DNA from: Microcosmobacter mediterraneus
Lineage (GTDB): Bacteria; Bacteroidota; Bacteroidia; Flavobacteriales; Flavobacteriaceae
Length of the DNA stretch: 64,000 nt
Direction: 5' to 3'
Assembly: GCF_031846265.1 (NCBI RefSeq)
Contig: NZ_JAVRIA010000003.1
Span: 124,001-188,000 of the forward strand
In this document: piece after piece, positions 8,835 through 17,773 of the stretch
Numbering within the stretch: the stretch's first letter is position 1
Layout of the letters: each line of letters begins with the position of its first letter
Program-made: the position numbers and the translations under genes
Notes under the pieces: generated by a model
What the model was told of the DNA's origin: nothing
What the model saw: the letters and a program-made list of their open reading frames with translations, nothing else
Databases searched by the model: none

Positions 8835-9395
8835 TTAATCATTAGGTATTCGTTTCTTCAATAATAAGATTTGACCTAAATGACTTGATTGATGTTCCAT
8901 AACATGAAACCAAGCCCAATAGTGATTCATATTGTCGTCAGATGTGTTTTGTGCTAACCATTGATCATCCTTATTCTTTAAATACTCTAGCGTTTTAGCC
9001 CTAACAGCTTCAAAGACCTCTAGATATTCTTGAACTTCTTTGCCTTTGAATTTTTTTTGAGCCTCTTTACCCATTGACATTGCTGTATTCCATTCTTCCT
9101 CCTCTTCTTCATTGAGTTCCCTGTTTTCAAACGTATAAACCTGATACAACTTTTCGGTTGCAGCTAAATGCATAATTAATGTACCAATGCTATTCGCGTT
9201 TTCATCTAGTAAAAAATCAATTTCTTCAGTATTTAAGTCTTTAACCGTTCGTTCAACTCTATTACTTAAATCGTTTAGCATGGACACTAAAACACCTACT
9301 TGTGGCGTAAAACCCTCTTCAGAACTAATTGTTCTCTGTGCATTTACAGTAATTGTAATTAAGAAAAAGGAGAAACCTATTAAAATCTTTTGCAT
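8835..9395 (-). CDS. DinB-superfamily protein, exported
   Basis: This is a 186-residue protein with a signal peptide (MQKILIGFSFFLITITVNAQ) and the DinB/YfiT four-helix-bundle pattern. A metal-binding His lies in IGTLIMHLAATEKLYQ, and a second pair in WAWFHVMEHQSSHLGQI near the C-terminus. DinB-like proteins bind a divalent metal; many are thiol-dependent transferases or hydrolases, others have unknown roles. Export is notable, since most relatives are cytoplasmic, but such forms are found in flavobacteria. It is a stand-alone gene with a downstream terminator shared with the doxX-like gene. Confidence 0.8.
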   Translation of the reverse strand: MQKILIGFSFFLITITVNAQRTISSEEGFTPQVGVLVSMLNDLSNRVERTVKDLNTEEIDFLLDENANSIGTLIMHLAATEKLYQVYTFENRELNEEEEEEWNTAMSMGKEAQKKFKGKEVQEYLEVFEAVRAKTLEYLKNKDDQWLAQNTSDDNMNHYWAWFHVMEHQSSHLGQILLLKKRIPND

Positions 9396-9482
9396 AGCTA
9401 GTTGGCTTTAAGTTTAGAATAAAAGTAAGGCTAATAATCAACTGCTGTTGATGTATTAGTAACAATTTAACAAGATGCAATT

Positions 9483-9998
9483 CTACTTAGGCGGATATTG
9501 CGATAGGATTTTATTAACTAAAGCCACAAAAGCAGCTTCTCGTTTTTCAGGTTTAGCTTTAGGATTATAGGCGCTTTCGCTAACGGCTTGCCAAAAGAGA
9601 TTAGTTCTATCTTTATCCACAAAATCTAATATTATTTCTCTATTAAGTTTAGACGACCCAATTGGGAAACCAATGGAAACACCTCCTCCAACATTTCGCC
9701 CACCACTTCCTACACCTACACCAACATTATTACCAGAGTTATTTCTAAATTCTTGACTTTTAACATCAATGTAGAAATCAGGATTTTCTGATAACGTATA
9801 ACCTTTAGATGCCATAGCTGTATCTAAAGCAGCGATTAAACGTTTAAAATCTAATTCACTTAATCCAGACTTTATATCTGTAAAATAATTGTAGGTTTTA
9901 TAAGATGTAAAGTCTGTTTTATTATCGTAGTCGTAGTTTACAGTTGCGCCACAGGACACTAATAGTAAGCTTAAAATAAGTACTTTCAGAAATCTCAT
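9483..9998 (-). CDS. DUF4136 lipoprotein
   Basis: This 171-residue protein has a lipoprotein signal with lipobox VSCG (Cys near residue 16). It matches DUF4136 in layout: YDYDNKTDFTSYKTYNYF near the start, LIAALDTAMASKGYTLSENPDFYIDV in the middle, a glycine-rich loop (GVGVGSGGRNVGGGVSIG), and LFWQAVSESA near the end. It is predicted to be anchored in the outer membrane or periplasm. Function of the family is unknown. It lies 34 nt after the channel gene on the same strand. Confidence 0.85.
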   Translation of the reverse strand: MRFLKVLILSLLLVSCGATVNYDYDNKTDFTSYKTYNYFTDIKSGLSELDFKRLIAALDTAMASKGYTLSENPDFYIDVKSQEFRNNSGNNVGVGVGSGGRNVGGGVSIGFPIGSSKLNREIILDFVDKDRTNLFWQAVSESAYNPKAKPEKREAAFVALVNKILSQYPPK

Positions 9999-10032
9999 TT
10001 TTATAAATTTTTGACTTAAAGATAATCAAAAA

Positions 10033-10737
10033 TCAATCTTTACTATCTACAGATTTTGTTAAAGCTGAAGAAATAATACCTGTTGGTATGGCTACAATAC
10101 CTAAACCTATGAGTAAAATGAAGAACGTAAAAATACGTCCTCCAACTGTTATAGGATATACATCTCCATAACCAACTGTTGTTAAAGTAACAATAGACCA
10201 CCATAAACTTTCAAATACTGATGAGAAGTGTTGTGGTTGTGCTTCGTTTTCAAAATAATAAATACCAACGGCCGAAAAATAGATTAAAATTAGTGTTATA
10301 ACCATAAAAAGAATAATCTGCTCTTTGGCAGCAATCATGGCTTGTGTAAATACACGCAAAGCTTTGTTGTAGCGTACTAATTTTAAGAGTCTAAATAACC
10401 TAAACATTCTCAATAATCTCAACGATCTTAAATCTACACCAAAGGATAAATAAAACGGTAGAATAGCAAAAAGATCTATGAGTCCGAAAAAGCTAAAAAC
10501 AAACTTAATTTTTTTATCTGCTATATAAATTCTTGCTAAATATTCTATAGTAAAAACGATAACACAAAACAATTCTATGAGATGTAAGATTTGCTTTGAT
10601 TGGATAGTTAAATTTGGTAAGGTCTCTATCGAAAAGGTAATAACAGATAGAATAATTAAAAACTGAATACCATAAGCAAATGCTCTTCCTAAACTAGAAT
10701 CATTGCTATCAATAATATTTCTAATTTTTTCTTTCAG
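10033..10737 (-). CDS. Voltage-gated-type potassium channel (non-canonical start)
   Basis: This six-helix ion-transport-family K+ channel has an S4-like arginine ladder (RSLRLLRMFRLFRLLKLVR), a pore helix and the selectivity filter TLTTVGYGDVYP, and a final membrane helix ending GIVAIPTGIISSAL. A TTG at 10572-10570 would give only 179 residues and would delete the first helix. The open frame continues upstream through KEKIRNIIDSNDSSLG and a hydrophobic segment (AFAYGIQFLIILSVITFSIE), as expected for S1, and reaches a stop just at the end of obgE. That extension holds no ATG, GTG or TTG. I placed the start at CTG 10737-10735, with an ATT a few codons upstream as the alternative. It is closely linked downstream of obgE. 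Confidence 0.8.
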   Translation of the reverse strand: MKEKIRNIIDSNDSSLGRAFAYGIQFLIILSVITFSIETLPNLTIQSKQILHLIELFCVIVFTIEYLARIYIADKKIKFVFSFFGLIDLFAILPFYLSFGVDLRSLRLLRMFRLFRLLKLVRYNKALRVFTQAMIAAKEQIILFMVITLILIYFSAVGIYYFENEAQPQHFSSVFESLWWSIVTLTTVGYGDVYPITVGGRIFTFFILLIGLGIVAIPTGIISSALTKSVDSKD

Positions 10738-10747
10738 GATAAAATTA

Positions 10748-11746
10748 TTAATGGTTTAACATACTCCAAAGCTGGTCTTTCAACTCTGTGATACCTTTTT
10801 GTGCCACGGAAGATATAAAACAATATTTTATAGGCAAAGTCTTATCTAATTCTATCTTTAATTCTGCTTGCAATTCATCATCTAACATATCACTTTTAGA
10901 GATTGCAATAAAACGTTCTTTATCTAACATCTCAGGATTATAACGCCTCAGTTCATCTAGAAGAATGTCGTATTGCTTTGCAATATCGTCTGCATCTGCA
11001 GGAATTAAAAACAATAGTATTGAGTTACGCTCTATATGTCTTAAAAAATAATGCCCAAGCCCTTTTCCTTCGGCAGCACCTTCAATGATTCCAGGAATAT
11101 CTGCCATAACAAAGGTCTGATAATCTCGATACTCTACGATGCCTAGATTTGGTTTCAAGGTCGTAAATTCGTAATCGGCAATTTTTGGTTTTGCAGAAGT
11201 AATTACAGATAAGAGTGTTGATTTACCTGCATTAGGAAAACCAACTAAACCAACATCTGCTAAAACTTTCATTTCTAAAGTTATGCGCTTTTCTTCTAGA
11301 GGTTTTCCTGGTTGTGCATAACGTGGTGTTTGGTTTGTAGAACTTTTAAAATGCCAATTTCCACGTCCTCCCATTCCGCCTTCACAGATAATTTTCTCTT
11401 CACCATCATCAGTGATTTCAAAAAGTATGTTGTCCGTTTCTGTGTCTCTTACAACAGTACCTAAAGGGACATCAATATATACATCCTCACCATCAGCTCC
11501 TGTACTTCTACTTTTACTACCATGTCCTCCATGACCTGCTTTAAAGTGCTTTTTAAATTTAAGATGATATAAGGTCCAAAGATTTGAGTTTCCTCTTAAG
11601 ATTACATGACCACCTCGCCCACCATCACCTCCATCTGGTCCTCCTTTAGTGATGTATTTTTCGCGATGTAAATGCACTGAGCCTTTACCTCCATTTCCGG
11701 AAGCAACGTAAACTTTTACATAATCAACAAAATTTCCTTCTGTCAT
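10748..11746 (-). CDS. obgE: Obg family GTPase
   Basis: This 332-residue GTPase is associated with late assembly of the large ribosomal subunit and stringent or growth control. The N-terminal glycine-rich Obg fold (residues 1-160) shows YVASGNGGKGSVHLHREKY and GGPDGGDGGRGG. The G domain has G1 GFPNAGKST at about 169-177, G3 DIPGIIEGAAEGKGLG, and SKSD as G4. There is no C-terminal OCT extension, as is common in this phylum. ATG at 11746-11744. It lies 80 nt downstream of the hpt-adk fusion, with a short hairpin between, so it may share that transcript. The channel gene follows immediately. Confidence 0.96.
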   Translation of the reverse strand: MTEGNFVDYVKVYVASGNGGKGSVHLHREKYITKGGPDGGDGGRGGHVILRGNSNLWTLYHLKFKKHFKAGHGGHGSKSRSTGADGEDVYIDVPLGTVVRDTETDNILFEITDDGEEKIICEGGMGGRGNWHFKSSTNQTPRYAQPGKPLEEKRITLEMKVLADVGLVGFPNAGKSTLLSVITSAKPKIADYEFTTLKPNLGIVEYRDYQTFVMADIPGIIEGAAEGKGLGHYFLRHIERNSILLFLIPADADDIAKQYDILLDELRRYNPEMLDKERFIAISKSDMLDDELQAELKIELDKTLPIKYCFISSVAQKGITELKDQLWSMLNH

Positions 11747-11798
11747 GTTAATTTCCTGCGAAAACAGTAATCTTTTTTAGTAGTGAATATAATTAAGT

Positions 11799-11817
11799 TT
11801 CCTGCTTTTTACAGGAA
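11799..11817 (-). other. Small hairpin between hpt-adk and obgE
   Basis: A 6-bp stem, ttcctg (11799-11804) with caggaa (11812-11817), has a 7-nt loop. There is no T-run on the minus strand, so it is at most a weak attenuator or RNA-stability element. Confidence 0.3.
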
Positions 11818-11826
11818 TAATAAAAC

Positions 11827-12936
11827 TTACAAACTATCGATAACTTTACTTAAACGAATCGTAATCTCTTCAATAGAGCCAACACCATCTACTCCAAAAT
11901 ACTTGTTCTGCTTTGAGTAAAAATCCTTTAAAATCGCTGTTTTATTGTAGTATTCCTTTATACGGTTTCTAATAATGTTCTCGTCAGCATCATCAGATCT
12001 TCCGCTAGTTTTACCGCGTTCTAAAAGTCGTTGCACTAATATTTCATCATCAACTTCTAGAGCAATCATGGCATTTATTTGAGAGTCTTTAGAATCCATT
12101 AGGCTTGCTAATGCTTCAGCTTGTGCATTTGTTCTTGGAAATCCGTCAAAAATAAATCCACTTGCATCTGCATTCTTTTCAACTTCAGCATTGAGCATAT
12201 CTATAGTAACTTCATCAGGTACTAATTCCCCTTTATCCATAAACGATTTTGCCAACATGCCAAGAGCAGTTTCATTTTTTATGTTAAACCTAAAAACATC
12301 TCCTGTAGATATATGCACTAAATCGTACTTTGTTTTTAGAAAATTAGCTTGAGTTCCTTTTCCTGCTCCAGGAGGTCCGAATAATACAATATTCGTCATA
12401 TGCTGCGTTGTTTTTAATTGATAAATTTCAGGTAAATCGCGTCCTAATCCATCGTAATCTAAACCATAGCCAATAATGAATTTATTAGGAATTTCTTTAC
12501 CTATATAATGTAATTTAAAGTCTTTTTTGTAAGCATCAGGTTTAAAAAATAATGTTGCAATTTTAAGTGCTTTAACTTTCTCATTTTTAAAAATCCTATA
12601 TACTTCAGCTAAAGTTTTACCAGAATCAATAATATCTTCTAAAATCACAACTGTTCTATCTGTAAGATCCTGAGTTATACCTATAAGACGTTGGATATCT
12701 TCAGAAGATTTTAACCCTTCATAAGATGCTAATTTTATAAATGTGACTTCACAAGGTTTAGGATACTTTTTTACAAAATCACTAACAAACATGAAAGATC
12801 CATTAAGTATACCTACAAACACAGGGATTTCCTCACCAAGATCATTAGCAATCTCATTCACTAAGTTTTGAACTATAGAATCTACTTCCGCCTCAGGAAT
12901 AAATGGTTTAAAATATAAATCGTGAAGCTTTATCAC
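11827..12936 (-). CDS. hpt-adk: Fused hypoxanthine phosphoribosyltransferase - adenylate kinase
   Basis: This single 369-residue open frame joins two purine enzymes. Residues 1-178 are a phosphoribosyltransferase with the PRPP loop VVILEDIIDSGKTL and GLGRDLPEIY near its end, which would convert hypoxanthine or guanine plus PRPP to nucleotides. Residues 180-369 are a complete adenylate kinase (AMP + ATP = 2 ADP) beginning at M180 with P-loop GPPGAGKGTQ, STGDVFR, FDGFPRT and the lid RLLERGKTSGRSDD. The lid is short and lacks Zn cysteines. The start is GTG 12936-12934, and an in-frame stop lies three codons upstream. The internal ATG at 12399 could allow separate translation of the kinase. It is divergent from purK-purE. 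Confidence 0.95.
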   Translation of the reverse strand: MIKLHDLYFKPFIPEAEVDSIVQNLVNEIANDLGEEIPVFVGILNGSFMFVSDFVKKYPKPCEVTFIKLASYEGLKSSEDIQRLIGITQDLTDRTVVILEDIIDSGKTLAEVYRIFKNEKVKALKIATLFFKPDAYKKDFKLHYIGKEIPNKFIIGYGLDYDGLGRDLPEIYQLKTTQHMTNIVLFGPPGAGKGTQANFLKTKYDLVHISTGDVFRFNIKNETALGMLAKSFMDKGELVPDEVTIDMLNAEVEKNADASGFIFDGFPRTNAQAEALASLMDSKDSQINAMIALEVDDEILVQRLLERGKTSGRSDDADENIIRNRIKEYYNKTAILKDFYSKQNKYFGVDGVGSIEEITIRLSKVIDSL

Positions 12937-12959
12937 TTGTCTTTAAATTTTGAGAAATG

Positions 12960-12967
12960 CAAAGATA
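12960..12967 (-). promoter_or_regulatory. Possible -7 box for hpt-adk
   Basis: On the minus strand this reads TATCTTTG, matching the Bacteroidetes TAnnTTTG -7 consensus, 24 nt upstream of the GTG start. No convincing -33 TTG is placed at the usual distance. Confidence 0.4.
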
Positions 12968-13031
12968 ATCAATTGATTGTCTATAGACACTTTTTGCTGT
13001 GCAATTTTACAATTTTAAAGCATAATTAGCT

Positions 13032-13039
13032 TATTTTTG
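13032..13039 (+). promoter_or_regulatory. Possible -7 box for purK-purE
   Basis: TATTTTTG matches TAnnTTTG and lies 51 nt upstream of the purK ATG. No clear -33 box was seen. Confidence 0.45.
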
Positions 13040-13090
13040 TATTGAGTTATTTCGATTATTATAGATCTCTGTCTCGGCAGAAAAATACGT

Positions 13091-14254
13091 ATGAATTACT
13101 TTTCTTCAGACTTTACTTTAGGTATTTTAGGTGGTGGCCAACTTGGCAAAATGTTACTTACTGAAACGCGCCAATTAGATATAACTTCTAAAGTTTTAGA
13201 TCCAAGTGCCAAAGCACCTTGCAGAATTGCTTGTAACACATTTATACAAGGTGATTTAATGGATTTTGATACTGTAGTTAATTTTGGACAAGACGTAGAT
13301 GTACTTACTATTGAGATTGAAAATGTTAATGTTAATGCACTAGAAAGTCTTGAAAAACAAGGGAAAATTGTATATCCTAGCTCCAAAACGCTGAGAACTA
13401 TCCAAAATAAAGGACGACAAAAGTTATTCTATAGAGATCACAATATACCTACTGCAAATTTTACAAGATTTGCTTACACTTCTGAAATTAATGATGCTAT
13501 TCTAAATAATACTGTTAACCTTCCATTTATCTGGAAAAGCACTCAGTTTGGTTATGATGGCACTGGAGTTAAAGTTGTACGATCTGAAGATGATTTATCT
13601 AGCCTACCAAATGTAGAGTGTATTGTTGAAGATCTTATAGACTTTAAAAATGAAATAGCTGTTATAGTTTCGAGATCGTCTAACGGAGAGGTTAAAACTT
13701 ATCCTTTAGTAGAAATGGAATTTCATCCTGAAGCCAACCAAGTAGAATATGTTATTTGCCCAGCTCGTTTAGATCCATCTATAGCTAAAAAAGCAAATGA
13801 CATTGCACTAAAAGTCTCAAACGCCTTTGAACACGTAGGCTTATTGGCTGTTGAACTATTTTTAACTAAAGACAATACTATTTTAGTTAATGAAGTTGCT
13901 CCAAGACCTCATAATTCTGGGCATTATTCTATAGAAGCTAGTTACACATCACAGTTTCAACAACACATTAGAGCAATTTTAGGATTACCTCTTGGAAAGA
14001 CAGAAAGTAAAGTTGCAGGAGTTATGGTTAATCTTGTTGGTGCAGAAGGTCATACAGGAAATGTTATCTATAAAAATTTAGACACTATATTAGAAATGGA
14101 TGGTGTATCGCCACATATTTATGGTAAAAAACAAACAAGACCTTTTAGAAAAATGGGACATGTTACCATTATAAATAAAAATGTAAATGAAGCACGTAAA
14201 ATTGCTGAAGACGTTAAAAAAAAGATAGAAGTAATTAGCGATAAAACTAACTAA
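13091..14254 (+). CDS. purK: PurK, 5-(carboxyamino)imidazole ribonucleotide synthase
   Basis: This 387-residue ATP-grasp enzyme uses ATP and bicarbonate to carboxylate AIR to N5-CAIR in purine synthesis. It begins with a nucleotide-binding motif, LGILGGGQLGKMLLTE. The ATP-grasp core follows with FIWKSTQFGYDGTGVKVV, the Mg/ATP segment VELFLTKDNTILVNEVAPRPHNSGHY, and the C-terminal domain with GNVIYKNLD and RKMGHVTI. Length is normal. purE follows after 4 nt, an obvious operon. Confidence 0.97.
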   Translation: MNYFSSDFTLGILGGGQLGKMLLTETRQLDITSKVLDPSAKAPCRIACNTFIQGDLMDFDTVVNFGQDVDVLTIEIENVNVNALESLEKQGKIVYPSSKTLRTIQNKGRQKLFYRDHNIPTANFTRFAYTSEINDAILNNTVNLPFIWKSTQFGYDGTGVKVVRSEDDLSSLPNVECIVEDLIDFKNEIAVIVSRSSNGEVKTYPLVEMEFHPEANQVEYVICPARLDPSIAKKANDIALKVSNAFEHVGLLAVELFLTKDNTILVNEVAPRPHNSGHYSIEASYTSQFQQHIRAILGLPLGKTESKVAGVMVNLVGAEGHTGNVIYKNLDTILEMDGVSPHIYGKKQTRPFRKMGHVTIINKNVNEARKIAEDVKKKIEVISDKTN

Positions 14255-14258
14255 TATC

Positions 14259-14741
14259 ATGAGTAAAGTAGGAATAATAATGGGAAGTAAAAGCGATTTG
14301 CCAGTAATGCAAGACGCTATCGATATTTTAAAACAACTTAATATTGAAACCGAAGTAGATATTGTTTCAGCACATCGTACGCCAAACAAAATGTTTGATT
14401 ATGGCAACAATGCACATCTTAGAGACATTTCGGTAATTATTGCTGGTGCAGGAGGCGCAGCACATTTACCAGGAATGATTGCTTCACTTTCTCCACTTCC
14501 AGTAATTGGAGTCCCTGTTAAGAGTAGTAACTCTATAGATGGATGGGATTCTGTGCTTTCCATACTACAAATGCCTGGAGGTGTACCTGTAGCAACTGTA
14601 GCGTTAAATGGTGCTAAAAATGCAGGTATTTTAGCAGCACAAATATTAGGTAGCACAAACTCACAAATTAGAAAGCGTATCATTGCTTTTAAGGAAGAAT
14701 TAAAACAAAAAGTACACGATTCAGCAAAGTCTTTAAACTAA
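14259..14741 (+). CDS. purE: PurE, N5-CAIR mutase
   Basis: This 160-residue class I PurE converts N5-CAIR to CAIR, the step after PurK. It shows GIIMGSKSDLPVM at the N-terminus, VSAHRTPNKMFDYG with the catalytic His, IIAGAGGAAHLPGM, and SILQMPGGVPVATVALNGAKNAGILAAQIL at the C-terminus. It is cotranscribed with purK and followed by a hairpin terminator. Confidence 0.97.
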   Translation: MSKVGIIMGSKSDLPVMQDAIDILKQLNIETEVDIVSAHRTPNKMFDYGNNAHLRDISVIIAGAGGAAHLPGMIASLSPLPVIGVPVKSSNSIDGWDSVLSILQMPGGVPVATVALNGAKNAGILAAQILGSTNSQIRKRIIAFKEELKQKVHDSAKSLN

Positions 14742-14742
14742 A

Positions 14743-14767
14743 AAACCTCGAATAAAATTCGAGGTTT
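14743..14767 (+). terminator. Hairpin terminator after purE
   Basis: A perfect 11-bp stem, aaacctcgaat (14743-14753) with attcgaggttt (14757-14767), has a 3-nt loop directly after the purE stop codon. The T-run is only the stem's own TTT. Confidence 0.7.
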
Positions 14768-14932
14768 AGAGCTATTAATCAATAATTTGTTAGAGTTGTT
14801 AAACGCTCTAATAAAATTATAGTGCAAAAGTAAACATATATTTTGAAATGGCTTACCAAAAAATTAGTTAAAATTCACAATATCAACAAACTAGTAAGAA
14901 AAATAATACGAGAATAACACCACACTATTTTC

Positions 14933-16966
14933 ATGAATATCTTAACATCAACATTTTCAACAGCATACAATACAGCACCATTTTCTAAAATTAATACCGA
15001 AGATTTTCTTCCAGCAATTAAAACATTAATTGCAGACACCAAGTCAGAAATTTTTAATATAAGCAGTAACTCCGAAAGTCCAACATTTCAGAATACTATT
15101 GAAGCTTTAGAATTTTCTGGTCAGCAATTAGATAGAGTTACTAGTATCTTTTTTAATTTGAATTCTGCTGAAACCAATGAAACTATTCAGAATATAGCAC
15201 AGCAGATTTCTCCATTACTCTCAGAATTTAGTAATGATATTACTTTAAATGAAGATTTATTTAAACGTGTAAAATCAGTTTACGATTCAAAATCGGAATT
15301 AAATCTTACTACTGAACAAAACACATTACTTACAAAAAAGTATAAAAGCTTTTCTCGCAATGGCGCAAATTTATCTGAATCTGATAAAACTAAGTTAAGA
15401 GCAATCGATAAAGAACTGAGTCAGTTAAAGCTGAAATTTGGCGAGCATGTTCTCGCAGAAACTAATGCTTTTGAGTTAACTATAACAGAAGAAACTCAGT
15501 TGAATGGTTTACCTGAAGGTACTAAGGAAGCTGCAAGACAATTAGCAGAGTCTAAAGGAAAGCAAGGTTGGCTTATTACTTTAGATTATCCTAGTTACAT
15601 TCCGTTTATGACCTATGCAGAAGATAGAAGTTTGCGAAAAAAGCTCTCGATGGCTTTTGGTAGCAAAGCTTTTAAAAATGATGATAACGATAACCAAAAT
15701 ATTGTTCTAAAAATAGCGAACTTAAGGTATCAGCGTGCACAACTTTTAGGCTATAAATCTCATGCACATTTTGTGCTAGAGGAACGCATGGCAGAAACAC
15801 CTGAAAAGGTCAATACTTTCCTAAATAATCTATTAGAAAAAGCCAAACCTGCAGCATTAAAAGAATTTAATAATCTTGAAACTTTTGCAAAAGACTTAGA
15901 TCAAATAGATCGTTTAGAAAAATGGGATTCGGCCTACTATTCAGAAAAGCTAAAACAAAAATTATTTAGCTTAGTTGATGAACAATTAAAACCTTATTTT
16001 AAGCTAGAACATGTTATTGAAGGTGCATTTAAAGTGGCTGAGAAATTATTTGGACTAAGATTTAAACAGGTAGATACCATAGATAAATATCATGAGGAAG
16101 TTAAGACTTATGAAGTTTTAGATTCAGATGATAACCTCATCTCTATTTTCTATGCCGATTTTTTCCCAAGAGCTGGTAAACGCAATGGAGCATGGATGAC
16201 ATCTTATAAACCTCAAATGATAAAAAATAACAAGAATGAAAGACCACATGTATCTATTGTATGTAACTTCACAAAACCTACGAAAAGCAAACCATCACTA
16301 CTAACATTTAATGAAGTAACAACCTTATTCCATGAGTTTGGTCATGCTTTGCATGGTATGCTAGCTAATACAACCTATCCTAGCTTATCTGGAACCAACG
16401 TGCATTGGGATTTTGTAGAATTACCAAGTCAGATATTAGAAAATTGGTGCTATGAAAAAGAAACTTTAGAACTCTTTGCAACCCATTATGAAACAGGAGA
16501 ACTTATTCCGATGGATTTAATAGAAAAAATAAAAGCATCGTCAACGTTTCATGAAGGTATGCAAACGTTACGACAAATAAGTTTTGGATTATTAGATATG
16601 AGTTGGCATAGTACAGATCCTTCAAACATTACAGACGTTAAAGCCCATGAAGTTGAAGCCTTTAAGGATACTAGATTATATCCTAATGTGGAAGAGAATT
16701 GCATGAGTACATCGTTTTCACATATTTTTCAAGGCGGTTATTCTTCTGGCTATTATAGTTATAAATGGGCTGAAGTATTAGATGCTGATGCTTTTGAATA
16801 TTTTAAAGACCAAGGTATTTTTAATAAAAAAGTTGCCGATAAGTTTAAACTATTTGTTCTATCACAAGGTGGTACCGAAAACCCAATGGCCTTATATAAA
16901 CGCTTTAGAGGACAGGAACCAAAGCCAGAGGCTCTATTAAGACGTGCTGGGCTTTTAGTGAAATAA
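14933..16966 (+). CDS. M3-family metallopeptidase (peptidyl-dipeptidase Dcp / oligopeptidase A type)
   Basis: This 677-residue zinc peptidase has no signal peptide, so it is probably cytoplasmic and degrades short peptides. The HExxH motif is in TLFHEFGHALHGM near residues 464-476, and the third zinc-ligand Glu is expected in the following WDFVELPSQILENW. A typical long helical N-terminal half and the C-terminal GGYSSGYYSYKWAEVLDADAF segment complete the M3 fold. Dcp and oligopeptidase A cannot be separated by eye. It is preceded by about 190 nt without a gene. Confidence 0.93.
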   Translation: MNILTSTFSTAYNTAPFSKINTEDFLPAIKTLIADTKSEIFNISSNSESPTFQNTIEALEFSGQQLDRVTSIFFNLNSAETNETIQNIAQQISPLLSEFSNDITLNEDLFKRVKSVYDSKSELNLTTEQNTLLTKKYKSFSRNGANLSESDKTKLRAIDKELSQLKLKFGEHVLAETNAFELTITEETQLNGLPEGTKEAARQLAESKGKQGWLITLDYPSYIPFMTYAEDRSLRKKLSMAFGSKAFKNDDNDNQNIVLKIANLRYQRAQLLGYKSHAHFVLEERMAETPEKVNTFLNNLLEKAKPAALKEFNNLETFAKDLDQIDRLEKWDSAYYSEKLKQKLFSLVDEQLKPYFKLEHVIEGAFKVAEKLFGLRFKQVDTIDKYHEEVKTYEVLDSDDNLISIFYADFFPRAGKRNGAWMTSYKPQMIKNNKNERPHVSIVCNFTKPTKSKPSLLTFNEVTTLFHEFGHALHGMLANTTYPSLSGTNVHWDFVELPSQILENWCYEKETLELFATHYETGELIPMDLIEKIKASSTFHEGMQTLRQISFGLLDMSWHSTDPSNITDVKAHEVEAFKDTRLYPNVEENCMSTSFSHIFQGGYSSGYYSYKWAEVLDADAFEYFKDQGIFNKKVADKFKLFVLSQGGTENPMALYKRFRGQEPKPEALLRRAGLLVK

Positions 16967-16993
16967 GTTTAAGTATTTATTCGTTTAGCTTTT

Positions 16994-17773
16994 ATGAAGC
17001 TAATTAAGTATCTAGGACATGCCACTATAATTACTCTTTTAACGGTTTTAACTCAAGTTGGAGGATTAGTATGGCTTTTAGCACTTATTTTATCTTATAA
17101 ACTTAAAAGGAAAAAAAGATATCTATTCCCACTACTCTACTTAGTTTTTAACTTAGTATTGATTCCTCCCATGGCAAAAACATTTGGTAGAGAACAACTC
17201 CCAATTTTCCATAAAACTTTAGAACCAATCAATTGGTTTTATCCTTTAACGTTTAGAAATTATGTAACACCTGAGTTAAAAGCATTATTAATTGAAGCAT
17301 CTAAATCTTCTCAATTAAACGCCTATAAAATAATTTATTTAGATGCAAATTTCCCATTCATTGATGGATTTCCTTTACTTCCTCATCGAAGTCATAATGA
17401 TGGAAAAAAAATTGATATTGCTTTCTTATATAATATTGAAAATGGCACTATCACAAATAACAAACCTTCAAACTCTGGTTATGGCATATTTGTTAATTCT
17501 GATCAAAGAATATCTAGAACATGTAAAGAACTAGGCTATTGGCATTATGATATTACTAAATATCTAACTTTTGGTTCAACTAAAAACTTAAAGTTCAATC
17601 AAAAAGGTACAGCACAATTAATTAAAGAATTATTAAGCCATTCTGAAACTGATAAGATTTTCATTGAGCCTTACCTAAAAAATAATTTAGTTTTGAATAA
17701 ATACTCAAAAATCAGATTTCACGGCTGCCAAGCTGTTAGACATGATGATCATATTCATTTACAAATAAAATAA
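16994..17773 (+). CDS. Membrane-anchored LAS metallopeptidase resembling MepA (M74)
   Basis: This 259-residue protein has two hydrophobic N-terminal segments (residues about 9-35 and 44-60) and a C-terminal domain with the zinc signature of penicillin-insensitive murein endopeptidase. That signature is SHNDGKKIDIAF (H134, D141) and HDDHIHLQ (H250, D251, D252, H253, H255). In MepA the SHxxGxxxD and HDDHxH elements hold the catalytic zinc and cut D-Ala-mDAP cross-links. I infer a peptidoglycan hydrolase held at the membrane. Overall similarity outside the motifs looks low, so automatic annotation would probably say hypothetical. It starts 27 nt after the M3 peptidase stop codon. Confidence 0.65.
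   Translation: MKLIKYLGHATIITLLTVLTQVGGLVWLLALILSYKLKRKKRYLFPLLYLVFNLVLIPPMAKTFGREQLPIFHKTLEPINWFYPLTFRNYVTPELKALLIEASKSSQLNAYKIIYLDANFPFIDGFPLLPHRSHNDGKKIDIAFLYNIENGTITNNKPSNSGYGIFVNSDQRISRTCKELGYWHYDITKYLTFGSTKNLKFNQKGTAQLIKELLSHSETDKIFIEPYLKNNLVLNKYSKIRFHGCQAVRHDDHIHLQIK

Noticed and set aside
10033..10572. Taking TTG 10572 as the start of the potassium channel
   Set aside because: It would remove the first membrane helix, which is clearly encoded just upstream in the same frame.
14090..14389. A minus-strand frame across the purK/purE junction
   Set aside because: Both plus-strand genes here are unmistakable and leave no room for a real antisense gene; composition is that of a shadow frame.
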